Positions 1-9,414 of a stretch of DNA of 64,000 bases are shown in pieces. Below the pieces are notes generated by a model. That model saw nothing but the letters and a program-made list of their open reading frames with translations. It was not told where the DNA came from and made no database searches. This DNA comes from Corynebacterium deserti GIMN1.010 (GTDB taxonomy: Bacteria; Actinomycetota; Actinomycetes; Mycobacteriales; Mycobacteriaceae). Positions within the stretch are counted from its first letter, which is position 1. Every line of letters starts with the position of its first letter. A program made the translations under genes and the position numbers. The stretch is taken from assembly GCF_001277995.1 (NCBI RefSeq), contig NZ_CP009220.1:1488001-1552000 (forward strand), in the 5' to 3' direction.

Positions 1-137
1 AATGATTCCGATTTCCCATGGTCCTAGGGACATGTGGTCTACTCCAAATTCAAATTAACCAAGTTTTCTTACAGCTAGCAGGCCGCAACAACCCGAATGC
101 TAGCCATGAATCCTTGTGGAACAAATGATGTTGCGTC

Positions 138-1121
138 TTACCTTACGTCAAGATCATACGCGGATAAACCGCTAGATACCTTTTGGTTTATGCAATTTCG
201 AAGATCTTGGGGACTAGTTACTTTCAAATGCTCAGCATGGCTGATAGCAAAGCGAACGAACCACTCTTTGTACAACAACGGATAGTACGCCGTGTACCAC
301 AGATTTCCATCGGTACCTTTAATGGGTTCAATGTCCTCGTCAAGTTCGATCGACATGTAGTTGGTGAGCCAAGTGGCGTCGCTACGCAGCAACAATGTGG
401 CGTTATCTGTGGATTTGCCAAAGTTGAATGGGTCTTCCGCCGAGAACAGCTGGCGCCTGGGAGGAGTCGTGATGGATGCGTCGCTAAGCACAATATCGTG
501 GATGCGGTCGAGCCTAAACGTCCTCGAATCATCCACAGCTTCTTCCCAGGCTCTGATGTAGGTCTGGCCCTCTTTAGTGAAGATATGGGCAGGACTTACC
601 TGTCTGGTTGCTGTGGAATCAGAGTTATGAGAGTCATAGACAAAGCGCACTTGTCGTTTTTGGTCCATGGCGTCGCCCACCACGGCTAACACATCTGAGT
701 CTTTATCTTCACCGGTGGAGTCAAAAACAGCTGCGGAATACTCCCCCATAATCGCGCGGAGTTTTGCTGTGGCCGAGATGACCGCATCTTGTTGCGCGAT
801 GCCGGGCAGGGTTTCTAGCGATTCAAGGGTAAGCAGTAGCACGCCAGCCTCGGTTGGTGTGAGGCGAAGTGGCTTATCCATGCCTTGAGCGTTGAGGATT
901 TTCACTTCACTATAGCTGTGCTCAAGCTCGACGAGGTCTCCAGGAAGAAGGCCCGGCAAACCACACATCCACAAGCGATTTAAGTCTTCCATCAGTTGTG
1001 TTGGTGGTTGGCCGAGGTCTTTGGCTGCTTCCAAAATGCTGCGTTCGGGATACTTGCTGAAGTAGGGCAACAAACTGAGCTGACGCGCAAGGTCACTGAC
1101 TTTGTCGGATGATTTCGCCAT
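138..1121 (-). CDS. pafC: PafC-like WYL-domain transcriptional regulator
   Basis: A 327-residue protein with an N-terminal winged-helix-like region and a C-terminal WYL domain (about residues 140-215, with the arginine-rich stretch leading to FRLDRIHDI). It directly follows a second WYL protein (pafB) with a 2-base gap, so the two are surely co-transcribed. In mycobacteria PafB and PafC act together as an activator of the LexA-independent DNA damage response; that role is family knowledge and is inferred here from synteny with pafA. Length is normal for the family. About 137 bases downstream to the window edge show no gene. Confidence 0.9.
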   Translation of the reverse strand: MAKSSDKVSDLARQLSLLPYFSKYPERSILEAAKDLGQPPTQLMEDLNRLWMCGLPGLLPGDLVELEHSYSEVKILNAQGMDKPLRLTPTEAGVLLLTLESLETLPGIAQQDAVISATAKLRAIMGEYSAAVFDSTGEDKDSDVLAVVGDAMDQKRQVRFVYDSHNSDSTATRQVSPAHIFTKEGQTYIRAWEEAVDDSRTFRLDRIHDIVLSDASITTPPRRQLFSAEDPFNFGKSTDNATLLLRSDATWLTNYMSIELDEDIEPIKGTDGNLWYTAYYPLLYKEWFVRFAISHAEHLKVTSPQDLRNCINQKVSSGLSAYDLDVR

Positions 1122-1123
1122 GG

Positions 1124-2104
1124 TTAGACCACCTCTTGTTGTGCGGCACGCAGCAAATGAACAACGTCGTTGATGACATCTTCCGGTTCAAGGACAACCG
1201 CTTCGGGGGCGTGAGCGGCAGCTGTGGTGACCAGCCACTGACGATCGACGTCGTTAAATAGCCATGTGCCATCGGGTTGCTCTACCCCTGCGGCCTTGAG
1301 CTCGACGGCACGGTCTGGGGTGATGCGCAGGGTGGCGTCGACAAGCACGCTTTTATGGCGAAGTTGGGCGCGCACGAAGTCTTGAAGATCCAGCCCCTCC
1401 GGGATGGGGTGGGTCGCGGGTCCGCCGACCTCAATGTCGGATACGCGAGTGATGCGGAAGCTTCGTGGGGCGTCGCGGTCGAGGTCGAAGCCGACGAGAT
1501 AAATGCGGTCATGTTCGGGGACAAGTGCCCACGGATCCATGCGTCGGGTAACAGGTGGGACTGTTTGACTGTATTGGTAGGAAAAGGTGATCTGCTTTGT
1601 GCGATGTCGGGCTTTGATGATGGTGTCCAGGTTACGCGCGGACAGGGTGCGCAGATCGCCGGCGTTTGTAAGTGCCGTGTTTCTAGAGAGATCGCGGTGG
1701 GCGCCGGCAGCTGCTAATTTGGTCCAACCGGAACGGGCAAAGGCGCCAAGCTCCTGGTTTTGTCCCATCTCGCCTGCCATGCCCAAAACAGCAGCCTCCT
1801 CTGGGGTGAATTCAACCTCGGGGAGCTCGTAGGAGTCTTGGCTGAGGCGATAGGCCTGCTGATTGTCGCCGGTGTCTAAGGTGAACTGCTCAATGGGAAC
1901 GCCAACGCGGCGCAAATAGGCCAGATCGCGCTGCAGTTTTCGCCGAAAAGCACCATCAGTAAGACCCTTATAACCGCCAACGTTGTCCCTGATCCACGCT
2001 TGGGTGAGGAACTTCCTGGAATAGGATCCCGCACTCAAAAACGCGAATGTGAGGTTAATTTGGCGTTCGAGGTCTTCCTTCCGATCGCTCACCTGGTCCT
2101 CCAA
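1124..2104 (-). CDS. pafB: PafB-like WYL-domain transcriptional regulator
   Basis: A 326-residue WYL protein. The N-terminal part has an HTH-type pattern (FLTQAWIRDNVGGY, then a RKLQRDLAYLRRVGVPI wing), and the central WYL-like core includes ALVPEHDRIYLVGFDLDRD and SFRITRVSDIEV. Its start is 12 bases after the pafA stop, and pafC follows after 2 bases, giving a pafA-pafB-pafC unit as in other actinobacteria. The likely job is to bind DNA with PafC and activate damage-response promoters; sensing of a nucleic-acid ligand through the WYL domain is known for the family, not seen here. Confidence 0.9.
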   Translation of the reverse strand: MEDQVSDRKEDLERQINLTFAFLSAGSYSRKFLTQAWIRDNVGGYKGLTDGAFRRKLQRDLAYLRRVGVPIEQFTLDTGDNQQAYRLSQDSYELPEVEFTPEEAAVLGMAGEMGQNQELGAFARSGWTKLAAAGAHRDLSRNTALTNAGDLRTLSARNLDTIIKARHRTKQITFSYQYSQTVPPVTRRMDPWALVPEHDRIYLVGFDLDRDAPRSFRITRVSDIEVGGPATHPIPEGLDLQDFVRAQLRHKSVLVDATLRITPDRAVELKAAGVEQPDGTWLFNDVDRQWLVTTAAAHAPEAVVLEPEDVINDVVHLLRAAQQEVV

Positions 2105-2116
2105 AAAACGTGCGTC

Positions 2117-3574
2117 CTAGCTGCGATAGCTCTCCGCATGGGTCAACATGTACTCAATTAGCTGGTCAACCTCAGCATTTTCCGTAGCAAACGGATCCCC
2201 AAGCTCCACGGTTTGTGGCTCTGGGCGGTTGACTTTATGACGCATCCAATCGACAGTCACTGGAGCTCCCAGCTTATCCGCAGCTTGAAGGATTCGCCCG
2301 CGCAAATGTGCACGAGTTGTCATAGGTGCTTCCTCAACGGCGTGCGCGATAGCGTCATCGGTGGTCCACCGCTTAATGAGGCCGCGTGATTGCAGCACGC
2401 TGAACAAACCACGACCTGGCCGAATGTCATGGTAGGTCAGGTCAATTTGGGCCAGACGTGGATCGCCTAAATCGAGGTTTCCCCGGACTTGGTAGCGATC
2501 AAGCAGCTTCTTTTTGATGACCCAATCGATCTCGGTGTCGACAGCAGAAAAATCTTGAGTCTCAATTGCTTCCAGCATCCGACCCCACAGATCAAGGACC
2601 CGACGCATCTCGTCATTTGAGGTGCCCGAGATTTCTGGCTCTGGGCGCTGCTCAAGCCATGCCACGGCATGCTGATAAACAATCTGTTGGACTTCCAGTG
2701 CGGTGATCGTTCCGCCGTCCTTTAAGATCAGTAGCGTAGATCCAGTTTGGTCCCTGGAAATCTCACGGATCGAGGCAATGTCATTGGCCAGCTCCAGATT
2801 CGGCAGACCAACCTCTGCTTCGATCATTTCCAACACCAACTGCGTGGACCCGATTTTCAGCGCAATACTTGGTTCTGCCATGTTGGCATCGCCGACGATG
2901 ACGTGCAGGCGACGGTAAGAATGCGAATCGGCATGAGGTTCATCGCGGGTGTTAATGATGGGCCGTGACCTCGTGGTAGCACTCGACACGCCTTCCCACA
3001 CATGATCAGCGCGTTGGGAAATGCAAAAGCCCAGCGGGAACGTCTCGCCTTTAGCTGTGGGATTAGGATGATGGATTCGTCCTGCACCGGAAATTAATTG
3101 GCGGGTAATTAGAAACGGCATGAGCCGCTTGCCCAGGGCTTTTAACGGCATGGACCGGCCGACCAGGTAGTTTTCGTGGCAGCCATAGGAGTTGCCAACA
3201 GAATCGACGTTGTTTTTAAACAGGTATACCTGTCCGTCAATTCCTTCTTTCGCGAGGGTTCCCTCCGCCGTTTTCGCCATGGAATCGGCGATGACATCCC
3301 CTGCTTTTTCATAGTTGATCAGCTGGGTGAGACTATCGCATTCTGCCGTGGCATACTCCGGATGAGAACCGACATCAAGGTACAGGCGTGAACCGTTGGA
3401 AATAAACACATTGGAGCTTGCGTACTTTTCCACCAGTGGCCTAAACATCGTGCGCGCAATCTCATCGGGGCGAAGTTTGCGGATATCGCCATCGGTGTAA
3501 GTGATGCCGTATTCCGTTTCGATCCCCATGATTCTGCGAGTTAATGCTTGATGCGCAGTACCTTGAATGCTCAC
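2117..3574 (-). CDS. pafA: Pup--protein ligase PafA
   Basis: A 485-residue glutamine-synthetase-like carboxylate-amine ligase that joins the C-terminal glutamate of Pup to lysines of target proteins using ATP. The N-terminal RRIMGIETEYGIT motif carries the metal-binding glutamates; RLYLDVGSHPEYATAECD, NNVDSVGNSYGCHENYLVGR, INTRDEPHAD and LHVIVGDANMAEPS are hallmark blocks of the PafA/Dop fold. Translation probably starts at a GTG 5 bases after the pup stop; an inner ATG would cut into the conserved RRI. Tight spacing suggests translational coupling with pup. Length is usual for the family. Confidence 0.96.
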   Translation of the reverse strand: MSIQGTAHQALTRRIMGIETEYGITYTDGDIRKLRPDEIARTMFRPLVEKYASSNVFISNGSRLYLDVGSHPEYATAECDSLTQLINYEKAGDVIADSMAKTAEGTLAKEGIDGQVYLFKNNVDSVGNSYGCHENYLVGRSMPLKALGKRLMPFLITRQLISGAGRIHHPNPTAKGETFPLGFCISQRADHVWEGVSSATTRSRPIINTRDEPHADSHSYRRLHVIVGDANMAEPSIALKIGSTQLVLEMIEAEVGLPNLELANDIASIREISRDQTGSTLLILKDGGTITALEVQQIVYQHAVAWLEQRPEPEISGTSNDEMRRVLDLWGRMLEAIETQDFSAVDTEIDWVIKKKLLDRYQVRGNLDLGDPRLAQIDLTYHDIRPGRGLFSVLQSRGLIKRWTTDDAIAHAVEEAPMTTRAHLRGRILQAADKLGAPVTVDWMRHKVNRPEPQTVELGDPFATENAEVDQLIEYMLTHAESYRS

Positions 3575-3579
3575 AGTTA

Positions 3580-3774
3580 TTATTCGCCGCCCTTTTGCAC
3601 GTAGGAGCGCACGAACTCTTCGGCGTTGTTTTCCAGAAGGCCGTCGATTTCGTCGAGGAGATCATCAACACCCTCGACGTTGATCTGTGTTTGACCGGCA
3701 GCGTGTGCAGCCTCTTCAAGGGCGTCGTCGTCGCGTCCGCCGCCACCCATGATCTGGGTCTTCTTGGTGCTCAC
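3580..3774 (-). CDS. pup: Prokaryotic ubiquitin-like protein Pup
   Basis: A 64-residue acidic, disordered protein. It has the TQIMGGGGRDDD N-terminal motif, the LLDEIDGLLENNAEEFV helix that contacts the ARC coiled coil and PafA, and a C terminus QKGGE. The last residue is glutamate, so the protein would be ligation-ready without deamidation by Dop. I chose the GTG at 3774 because it sits about 9 bases after AGGAGA and gives the standard 64 residues; an upstream ATG would add 22 atypical residues. It is the first gene of pup-pafA-pafB-pafC. Confidence 0.95.
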   Translation of the reverse strand: MSTKKTQIMGGGGRDDDALEEAAHAAGQTQINVEGVDDLLDEIDGLLENNAEEFVRSYVQKGGE

Positions 3775-3857
3775 CAAACTCACTCTCCTGCTCTGTGTGG
3801 CATGTTGTCGCATGTCGTGACATTTCATCTTCCGACACACCGTGCAACAAACTAACT

Positions 3858-3869
3858 ATTAACGTTAAT
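3858..3869. promoter_or_regulatory. Palindrome in the pup upstream region
   Basis: ATTAACGTTAAT is a perfect 12-base palindrome in the 219-base gap between dop and pup, about 85 bases upstream of the pup start codon. The same gap also holds a short CCCC/GGGG hairpin (about 3874-3890). It may be an operator for the pup-pafABC unit; no known regulator motif is recognised. Confidence 0.3.
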
Positions 3870-3993
3870 CCACCCCACGTTAGCGGGGTCACATGGGTGC
3901 AACCAATCGTTTTTGGTCACCCCTGAGGTAGTTCTAGGGATTTCCCTTAAAAGGACTTACTCAGGCTACCCTAACGCACTCTCCTGCTCAGCA

Positions 3994-5562
3994 TCAGTCA
4001 GATTTCACTGCCGTGATGTAGGTGGCGTTTCCGTTCAACCGCTCTAGACGCTCGATGAGCTGGTCAATGGTTGAGACCTCATCAATGAGCACGTGGCTCA
4101 TGTCCACACCGGTCGGAGTCCAATCCACAAAGGCACCGAGATCCGTGGTGTACATCCGGTACTTCTCCCCTGTGCTGGATCGAACAAGGAGCGATTCCCA
4201 GTTAGCAGCTAGCACGTGATCGCCGAATTTCTCCATCAAGCGGCCGCGGAAATACGCACGCGAGGTATTCGGTGGTTCTGCCGCTGCGTGAGCGATGTCC
4301 TCAGCACTGAACATGATCTCCATGCGACCTTTCTTCACCAGCGCGTGGTAGAGGCTCTTTTGCGGATCAATATCGCTGTATTGCAGGTCGATGAGAGACA
4401 TTTTCGGGTCATTAATGGCCACACCGCGTGCCTCATATGACCTGATGAGGGCAAGTTTAGCGGTCCAATCAAGGAGGTGGCGGGTAGACATGGGGTCTGA
4501 TTCAAGCAGGGTGAGGATTTCCGCCCACTTTTGAGCCACCTCGCCTAGCGTGTTCCCATCATCCCCGTCACTGTCCTGTGATCGCTGCAAATACTCACGC
4601 AAGATCTCGATGGCAGTGAGTTCAGAGCCGTTTGCAAGCGTGAGCTTGTGGGTCAAGGTCAGGTCACGAGAAACAGCCTTTACCTCTTTGACGGGGTTAG
4701 CAAGTTTGAGGTCGGAGAAATCAACGTGGCGCTCAATGGCGTTTAACACCATTTCCGTCATTCCGAACTTGAGGAAGTTGGAAGTGTGCGACATATTTGC
4801 ATCACCGATGATAACGTGCAGACGGCCATCGTTATCGCCGGTATGTGGTTCATCGCGGGTGTTAATGATGCCGCGGTTGAGCGTGGTTTCTAGGGAAATT
4901 TCTTGCTCGATGTAATCAGCGCGTTGGCTGATTTGGAATCCTGGCTTATCGCCTTGGGGGCCTAATCCCACACGTCCTGCACCAATGATCACTTGGCGGG
5001 CCACGAAGAATGGAATGAGGCCTTGTGCGATGTCATCGAACGGAGTTTCACGGCTGTACAGGTAGTTTTCGTGGGATCCGTAGCTTGCACCCTTGCCATC
5101 GACGTTGTTCTTGTAGATTTTGAGCGGTGGGCAGGGATCATGCCCATCTAAAACGGAACGGTCTTGGCTGCTAAAACCTGCAACGTCGGCAACGGCCTGC
5201 AATAAAATGTGGTCACCGGCCGCGTCGTAAAGCGCTGCATCCCGTGCTGTCCAGACTTCTGGGGAGGAGTATTCCGGGTGGGCATGGTCGACGTAGAAAC
5301 GAGCCCCGTTAGGGATAAAGACGTTGGCCACGCCGATGGAATGTGGATCAACCACGGGCGCTTGGTGGTATCGACGCAGGTCAAAGCCACGAGTATCGCG
5401 CAGTGGGGTTTCGTCCTGGTAGTCCCAGCGCACGCGGTGGTCACCGAATCCACGCGCGACGGAATACGCCACGACGGTGTGGGTGGAGGTGATAATTGGG
5501 CTAAGCAGTGGCGCCGAGGGGGTGGAGATGCCGTACTCAGTTTCAGAACCCATGTAGCGCAT
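3994..5562 (-). CDS. dop: Pup deamidase/depupylase Dop
   Basis: About 522 residues, a PafA paralogue that removes Pup from substrates and, where needed, deamidates Pup-Gln. Visible blocks are RYMGSETEYGIS (metal-binding glutamates), the Dop-loop region after TSTHTVVAYSVA, YKNNVDGKGASYGSHENYL, IINTRDEPHTG and LHVIIGDANMSHTSN. Start chosen at the ATG at 5562, 2 bases after the arc stop with GGAAG upstream; a longer frame reaching into arc starts with unrelated residues. Because this Pup already ends in Glu, depupylation is the probable main task (inference). Followed by the pup promoter region. Confidence 0.94.
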   Translation of the reverse strand: MRYMGSETEYGISTPSAPLLSPIITSTHTVVAYSVARGFGDHRVRWDYQDETPLRDTRGFDLRRYHQAPVVDPHSIGVANVFIPNGARFYVDHAHPEYSSPEVWTARDAALYDAAGDHILLQAVADVAGFSSQDRSVLDGHDPCPPLKIYKNNVDGKGASYGSHENYLYSRETPFDDIAQGLIPFFVARQVIIGAGRVGLGPQGDKPGFQISQRADYIEQEISLETTLNRGIINTRDEPHTGDNDGRLHVIIGDANMSHTSNFLKFGMTEMVLNAIERHVDFSDLKLANPVKEVKAVSRDLTLTHKLTLANGSELTAIEILREYLQRSQDSDGDDGNTLGEVAQKWAEILTLLESDPMSTRHLLDWTAKLALIRSYEARGVAINDPKMSLIDLQYSDIDPQKSLYHALVKKGRMEIMFSAEDIAHAAAEPPNTSRAYFRGRLMEKFGDHVLAANWESLLVRSSTGEKYRMYTTDLGAFVDWTPTGVDMSHVLIDEVSTIDQLIERLERLNGNATYITAVKSD

Positions 5563-5564
5563 TG

Positions 5565-7148
5565 TTACAACACCACTTCCGCATGAGTGACGTGCTTGCC
5601 TTGGCGTCCGGTGATGCGCGACCATTCATCAGGGTTGGACGTGTTGGGAAGGTCTTCGCTTTGCTGGTTTTCATCATCGATTGCTTGGATCAGCTGGGCG
5701 GCCGTTAGTCCCACGCCTGTGCCGTCGATGTGTGCCTTGATGGCGAGTTTCTTAGCGCGATCAACGATGTTGGCGATCATCGCACCAGAGACAAAGTCAT
5801 GGTAGTTCAGCGTTTCCACGGAGCCATCGATCAAGGTCAGCCGCACATAGGGACGTGGCGTGTAGAGGTGTTTGACGGCGATATCGATAAGTTCTGCTGC
5901 GGGCTGCGCCAGCGGAATGGAATCGTTGATGTAGCGGGTGAAAATATCACGCGCACCGCTCTCGTTGGGGCGATTGATGCGGATCTTGATGTCTAGACGA
6001 CCAGGGCGCAAGATGGCAGGGTCGATGAGCTCTTCGCGGTTGGTTGCACCAACAACAATGACGTTGGAGAGATCTTCCACGCCATCAAGTTCTGCCAGGA
6101 GCTGTGGAACCACGGTCGTTTCCATATCAGAGCTCACACCTGAGCCACGGGTACGGAAAATCGACTCCATCTCGTCAAAGAAAATAATTACTGGACGGCC
6201 ATCGCCGGCAAGCTCACGAGCGCGCTCGAAGATAACGCGGATCTGGCGTTCGGTCTCTCCGACGTACTTATTGAGCAGCTCAGGACCCTTAACATTAATG
6301 AAGTACGAGGTGCCGGCCTCACCAATGCGCGCAGCTAACGAGTTGGCGACAGCCTTGGCGATCAACGTCTTGCCACAACCAGGAGGGCCATAGAGCAACA
6401 CACCTTTGGGTGGGTGCAGGTTGTAGGCCCGGTACATTTCGGGGTGCAAAAACGGCAGCTCAACGGCATCTTGGATGAGCTCAATTTGATCATCCAAACC
6501 ACCAATGTCGGCGTAGGACACGTCCGGAGCCTCTTCCAGCGCCAGCTTAGAAATCTCCGTTTTTGCAATCGCCTCAAACGCGTAGCCCGCTTTCCGGTCT
6601 ACCAGCAAGGTGTCTCCCGGGCGTGGCAGCTTAGCGGTGCGATCCATCAGCGGACCAGCAAGCTTTACGACGCGCTCCTCCCCCGATCTATCCGACACCA
6701 GGGCTCTATCTCGACCGATCATTTCCATGAGCGTGGCCAGCTCACCGGTTTGCTCATAGTCGCACGCTTCTAAAACTTGGTTGCCTTCCCCAAGGCGGAC
6801 CTGCACACCTGGCATCAAATCAGCCGCGCACAGCATAGGAGATACCGCCACGCGCATCCGCCTTCCGCCTGCAAAGATCTCCGCATTGGATCCATCTTTC
6901 GACGTTTCCAAAAAGGTGCCATATACAGACGGTGGCTGCGCCATATCTTCTAACTGGGAAAACAACACCGATAATTTGTCCCGAGATGATTTCAGCATCT
7001 CAGCGAGCTTGGAGTTGCGTGCCCCTAAATCCGAGTTGGTGCGCTTGAGCTGACGCACCTCGTCTGACAATCGGGAGAACTCTTCCCGGTTGAATTCGCT
7101 AAAGGAAGGTGTGGGTGAAGAATCAGTAGGTGAACTCATGCCCACCAC
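5565..7148 (-). CDS. arc: AAA ATPase forming ring-shaped complexes, ARC (Mpa homologue)
   Basis: A 527-residue proteasomal-ATPase-like unfoldase. The N-terminal coiled coil (about residues 15-70) binds Pup, followed by tandem OB folds and one AAA domain with Walker A GPPGCGKT, Walker [10 protein letters not shown] and sensor [22 protein letters not shown]. The C terminus reads HAEVVL and lacks the penultimate-tyrosine motif that docks Mpa onto the 20S proteasome, in keeping with the missing prcBA genes. It probably unfolds pupylated proteins without degrading them here (inference). Start could also be three codons further in. Operon with dop downstream. Confidence 0.94.
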   Translation of the reverse strand: MVGMSSPTDSSPTPSFSEFNREEFSRLSDEVRQLKRTNSDLGARNSKLAEMLKSSRDKLSVLFSQLEDMAQPPSVYGTFLETSKDGSNAEIFAGGRRMRVAVSPMLCAADLMPGVQVRLGEGNQVLEACDYEQTGELATLMEMIGRDRALVSDRSGEERVVKLAGPLMDRTAKLPRPGDTLLVDRKAGYAFEAIAKTEISKLALEEAPDVSYADIGGLDDQIELIQDAVELPFLHPEMYRAYNLHPPKGVLLYGPPGCGKTLIAKAVANSLAARIGEAGTSYFINVKGPELLNKYVGETERQIRVIFERARELAGDGRPVIIFFDEMESIFRTRGSGVSSDMETTVVPQLLAELDGVEDLSNVIVVGATNREELIDPAILRPGRLDIKIRINRPNESGARDIFTRYINDSIPLAQPAAELIDIAVKHLYTPRPYVRLTLIDGSVETLNYHDFVSGAMIANIVDRAKKLAIKAHIDGTGVGLTAAQLIQAIDDENQQSEDLPNTSNPDEWSRITGRQGKHVTHAEVVL

Positions 7149-7183
7149 TTTAACCCCTCACTGCGACACCAAATCGACCCGGC

Positions 7184-8020
7184 TTATCGACGCGCCTTGC
7201 GCTGCGGGCGAGGAGGCTCCACACCATCAGCCAAACGGCGGGTCATCACCAAGAATGCAGTGTGAGCATTCATGCGGTGTTCAGGCCTAGTAGCAAGACC
7301 TTCCACCTTCCAATCACGCACCAAAGACTCCCAAGCACGAGGCTCAGTGAAGCACTTTTGTTCGCGGATACCTTCCATGACCTTCATCAGCTGGGGCACG
7401 GTGGCCACATATGTCATGAACACGCCACCGGGGATCAGGAGGTCTTTGCACGTGGCGAGCATTTCCCACGGCTCCAGCATGTCCAAGATGATGCGGTCGA
7501 CTGGTCCGTCGAGATCCTCCACGGTGACTTCTTTGAGATCACCCAAGCGTGGATCCCACGTTGCTGGGCGCTCGCCGAAGTACTCCTCCACGTTGGAGAC
7601 CGCATACTCTAAGTGATCATCACGGATCTCATAAGAGATGACATTGCCTTTTTCGCCGACAGCACGTAGTAGCGCCATGGACAGAGCACCAGAGCCGGCA
7701 CCCGCCTCAAGGACGCGGGCACCTGGGAAAATATCGCCTTCCACAAGGATTTGTGCGGAGTCCTTCGGGTAAATAACGGCGGCACCGCGAGGCATGCTGA
7801 GGACGTGATCGACCATCAAGTGGCGGAAGCACAGGTAGTCAGAACCCATGGTGGACTGAACAACAGTGCCCTCATCTGCGCCGATGATGTCATCGTGGGC
7901 GATTTGGCCACGGTGGGTGTGGTAGGTGGTTCCCGGCTCCAAAATGATGGTGAAGTGCCGGCGCTTTGCGTCAGTGAGCTGAACGCGATCGCCTGCTTGG
8001 AACGGACCTGAGTAGGGCAT
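7184..8020 (-). CDS. trmI: tRNA (adenine(58)-N(1))-methyltransferase TrmI
   Basis: A 278-residue class I SAM-dependent methyltransferase resembling Rv2118c. The SAM-binding motif VLEAGAGSGALSMAL lies near residue 102, preceded by the family block RGAAVIYPKDSAQIL and followed by the acidic LDMLEPWEML. It makes m1A58 in the T-loop of tRNAs, usually as a tetramer. It is conserved just upstream of arc in actinobacteria, and here arc starts 35 bases downstream. Length is normal; the basic tail QRKARR may help RNA binding. Confidence 0.93.
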   Translation of the reverse strand: MPYSGPFQAGDRVQLTDAKRRHFTIILEPGTTYHTHRGQIAHDDIIGADEGTVVQSTMGSDYLCFRHLMVDHVLSMPRGAAVIYPKDSAQILVEGDIFPGARVLEAGAGSGALSMALLRAVGEKGNVISYEIRDDHLEYAVSNVEEYFGERPATWDPRLGDLKEVTVEDLDGPVDRIILDMLEPWEMLATCKDLLIPGGVFMTYVATVPQLMKVMEGIREQKCFTEPRAWESLVRDWKVEGLATRPEHRMNAHTAFLVMTRRLADGVEPPRPQRKARR

Positions 8021-8069
8021 GTGCCCTCACTTTCTACTATTGGGTTTGTCTCTGGCGGTGAACTCGGCG

Positions 8070-9332
8070 TTAATTTACCAGATAGGCTTCCAGGGCCTGT
8101 TCAAACCACAGGAGATCCTTTACGCCCGCCATCTCCCTGGCGGAGTGCATGGACAGTAGCGGAATTCCGACATCAACGGTTTCGATGCCTAAGCGTGTCG
8201 CACTGATGGGACCAATGGTAGATCCACAGGGAACATCATTGTTTCCGGCAAACACTTGGTGTGGCACCCCGGCGATCTGGCAGGCGCGCGCCCACATGCC
8301 AGCGGTCAAAGCGTTTGAGGCATATCGCTGGTTGGCATTGACCTTTAATACAGGACCAGAACCCATGATGGGATAGTTGACGGGATCGTGCTTATCAGAG
8401 AAATTCGGGTGAATGGAGTGCGCTGCATCGGCAGAGACCAACGTGGAGCGGTTGAACATGCGGCGACGTTCATCCTCGTCTGCGCCCAGAGCCAGTGCGG
8501 TCCTGGTGAGGACTTCTTCAAGCAAGGGTCCGCCAGCACCTGTGGTGGAACTGCTGCCTACTTCCTCGTGGTCAAACGCTGCCAGAACCAAAATGTCCGA
8601 GCTGGCATCATCAGACTTGGATGCTTCAATCAAAGCTGTCATCGATGGGTGGACACTGCTCAAATTATCTAGGCGCGCAGACGCAATGAAATCACCGTGA
8701 GCACCAAAAACTTCCCCATGTTGGGTGGGAACTGTAATGAGATCATGGCTAACAATGTCTGACGGTTCTACGTCAGCGATATCTGCAATGACATCGATGA
8801 TGCTGACATCGGGCTCGCCGACCGCAAACACTGGTTGCATATGGCGTTGAGGGTTGAGAGTAAGCCCGGAATTTACGCTGCGGTCCAAATGAATGGCGAC
8901 GTGAGGGATGCGCAGCACGGGGCCGGTGTTAACAAGCTTGACGGAGCCGTCGGCAAGCACGATGCGGCCTGCCAGTGCCAACTCCCTGTCGAGCCAGCTC
9001 GCCAAAATTGGGCCACCGTATACCTCAACACCTGCTTGCTGCCAGCCGTGGGATCCAAGATCACCGCGGGGCTTTAATTTGAAACCGGGTGAATCCGTGT
9101 GGGAGCCAATAATGCGGAAACCGGATTCTGGCGAGGCATCTTCTGGCACCCACCAGGCCACTACGGCACCGCCGCGCACCATCACGTGGCCGCCGGGGCG
9201 TGCGTCCCATTCTTCCGTATCGTCTTGACGAAGGAAGCCCTCCTGGGTCAGCCTGCGCTCCACCGCTGCTGCGGCGTGATACGAACTGGGGCTTAGTGCG
9301 ATAAAACCTAAAAAATCGTCAGTCAGATGCAT
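8070..9332 (-). CDS. apeB: M18-family aminopeptidase
   Basis: A 420-residue metallo-aminopeptidase of the M18 (aspartyl/leucyl aminopeptidase) family, cytosolic, cleaving N-terminal residues of peptides. Zinc-site blocks in order: SHTDSPGFKLKP, RLDNLSSV, AAFDHEEVGSSS and a C-terminal PLLSMHSAREMAG with the last histidine ligand. Length and motif spacing are as expected. It is transcribed toward trmI (49-base gap) and diverges from the RecB-like gene. The symbol is family-based; corynebacterial annotations often call it pepC. Confidence 0.9.
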   Translation of the reverse strand: MHLTDDFLGFIALSPSSYHAAAAVERRLTQEGFLRQDDTEEWDARPGGHVMVRGGAVVAWWVPEDASPESGFRIIGSHTDSPGFKLKPRGDLGSHGWQQAGVEVYGGPILASWLDRELALAGRIVLADGSVKLVNTGPVLRIPHVAIHLDRSVNSGLTLNPQRHMQPVFAVGEPDVSIIDVIADIADVEPSDIVSHDLITVPTQHGEVFGAHGDFIASARLDNLSSVHPSMTALIEASKSDDASSDILVLAAFDHEEVGSSSTTGAGGPLLEEVLTRTALALGADEDERRRMFNRSTLVSADAAHSIHPNFSDKHDPVNYPIMGSGPVLKVNANQRYASNALTAGMWARACQIAGVPHQVFAGNNDVPCGSTIGPISATRLGIETVDVGIPLLSMHSAREMAGVKDLLWFEQALEAYLVN

Positions 9333-9414
9333 AGATCAAGGGTAGCGAAAACGATCGCATGCCCGCATGCGGTTGACGCCCACAAAGGGCAAACAATTAG
9401 AGTGGTGATTTATT

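Noticed and set aside
74..104. Inverted repeat GCTAGCA/TGCTAGC downstream of pafC as a terminator
   Set aside because: The stem has only 7 base pairs with a 17-base loop and no U-run, so support is too weak.
3580..3840. 86-residue Pup starting at an upstream ATG
   Set aside because: The extra N-terminal residues are unlike Pup and have no ribosome site; the GTG start gives the standard 64 residues.
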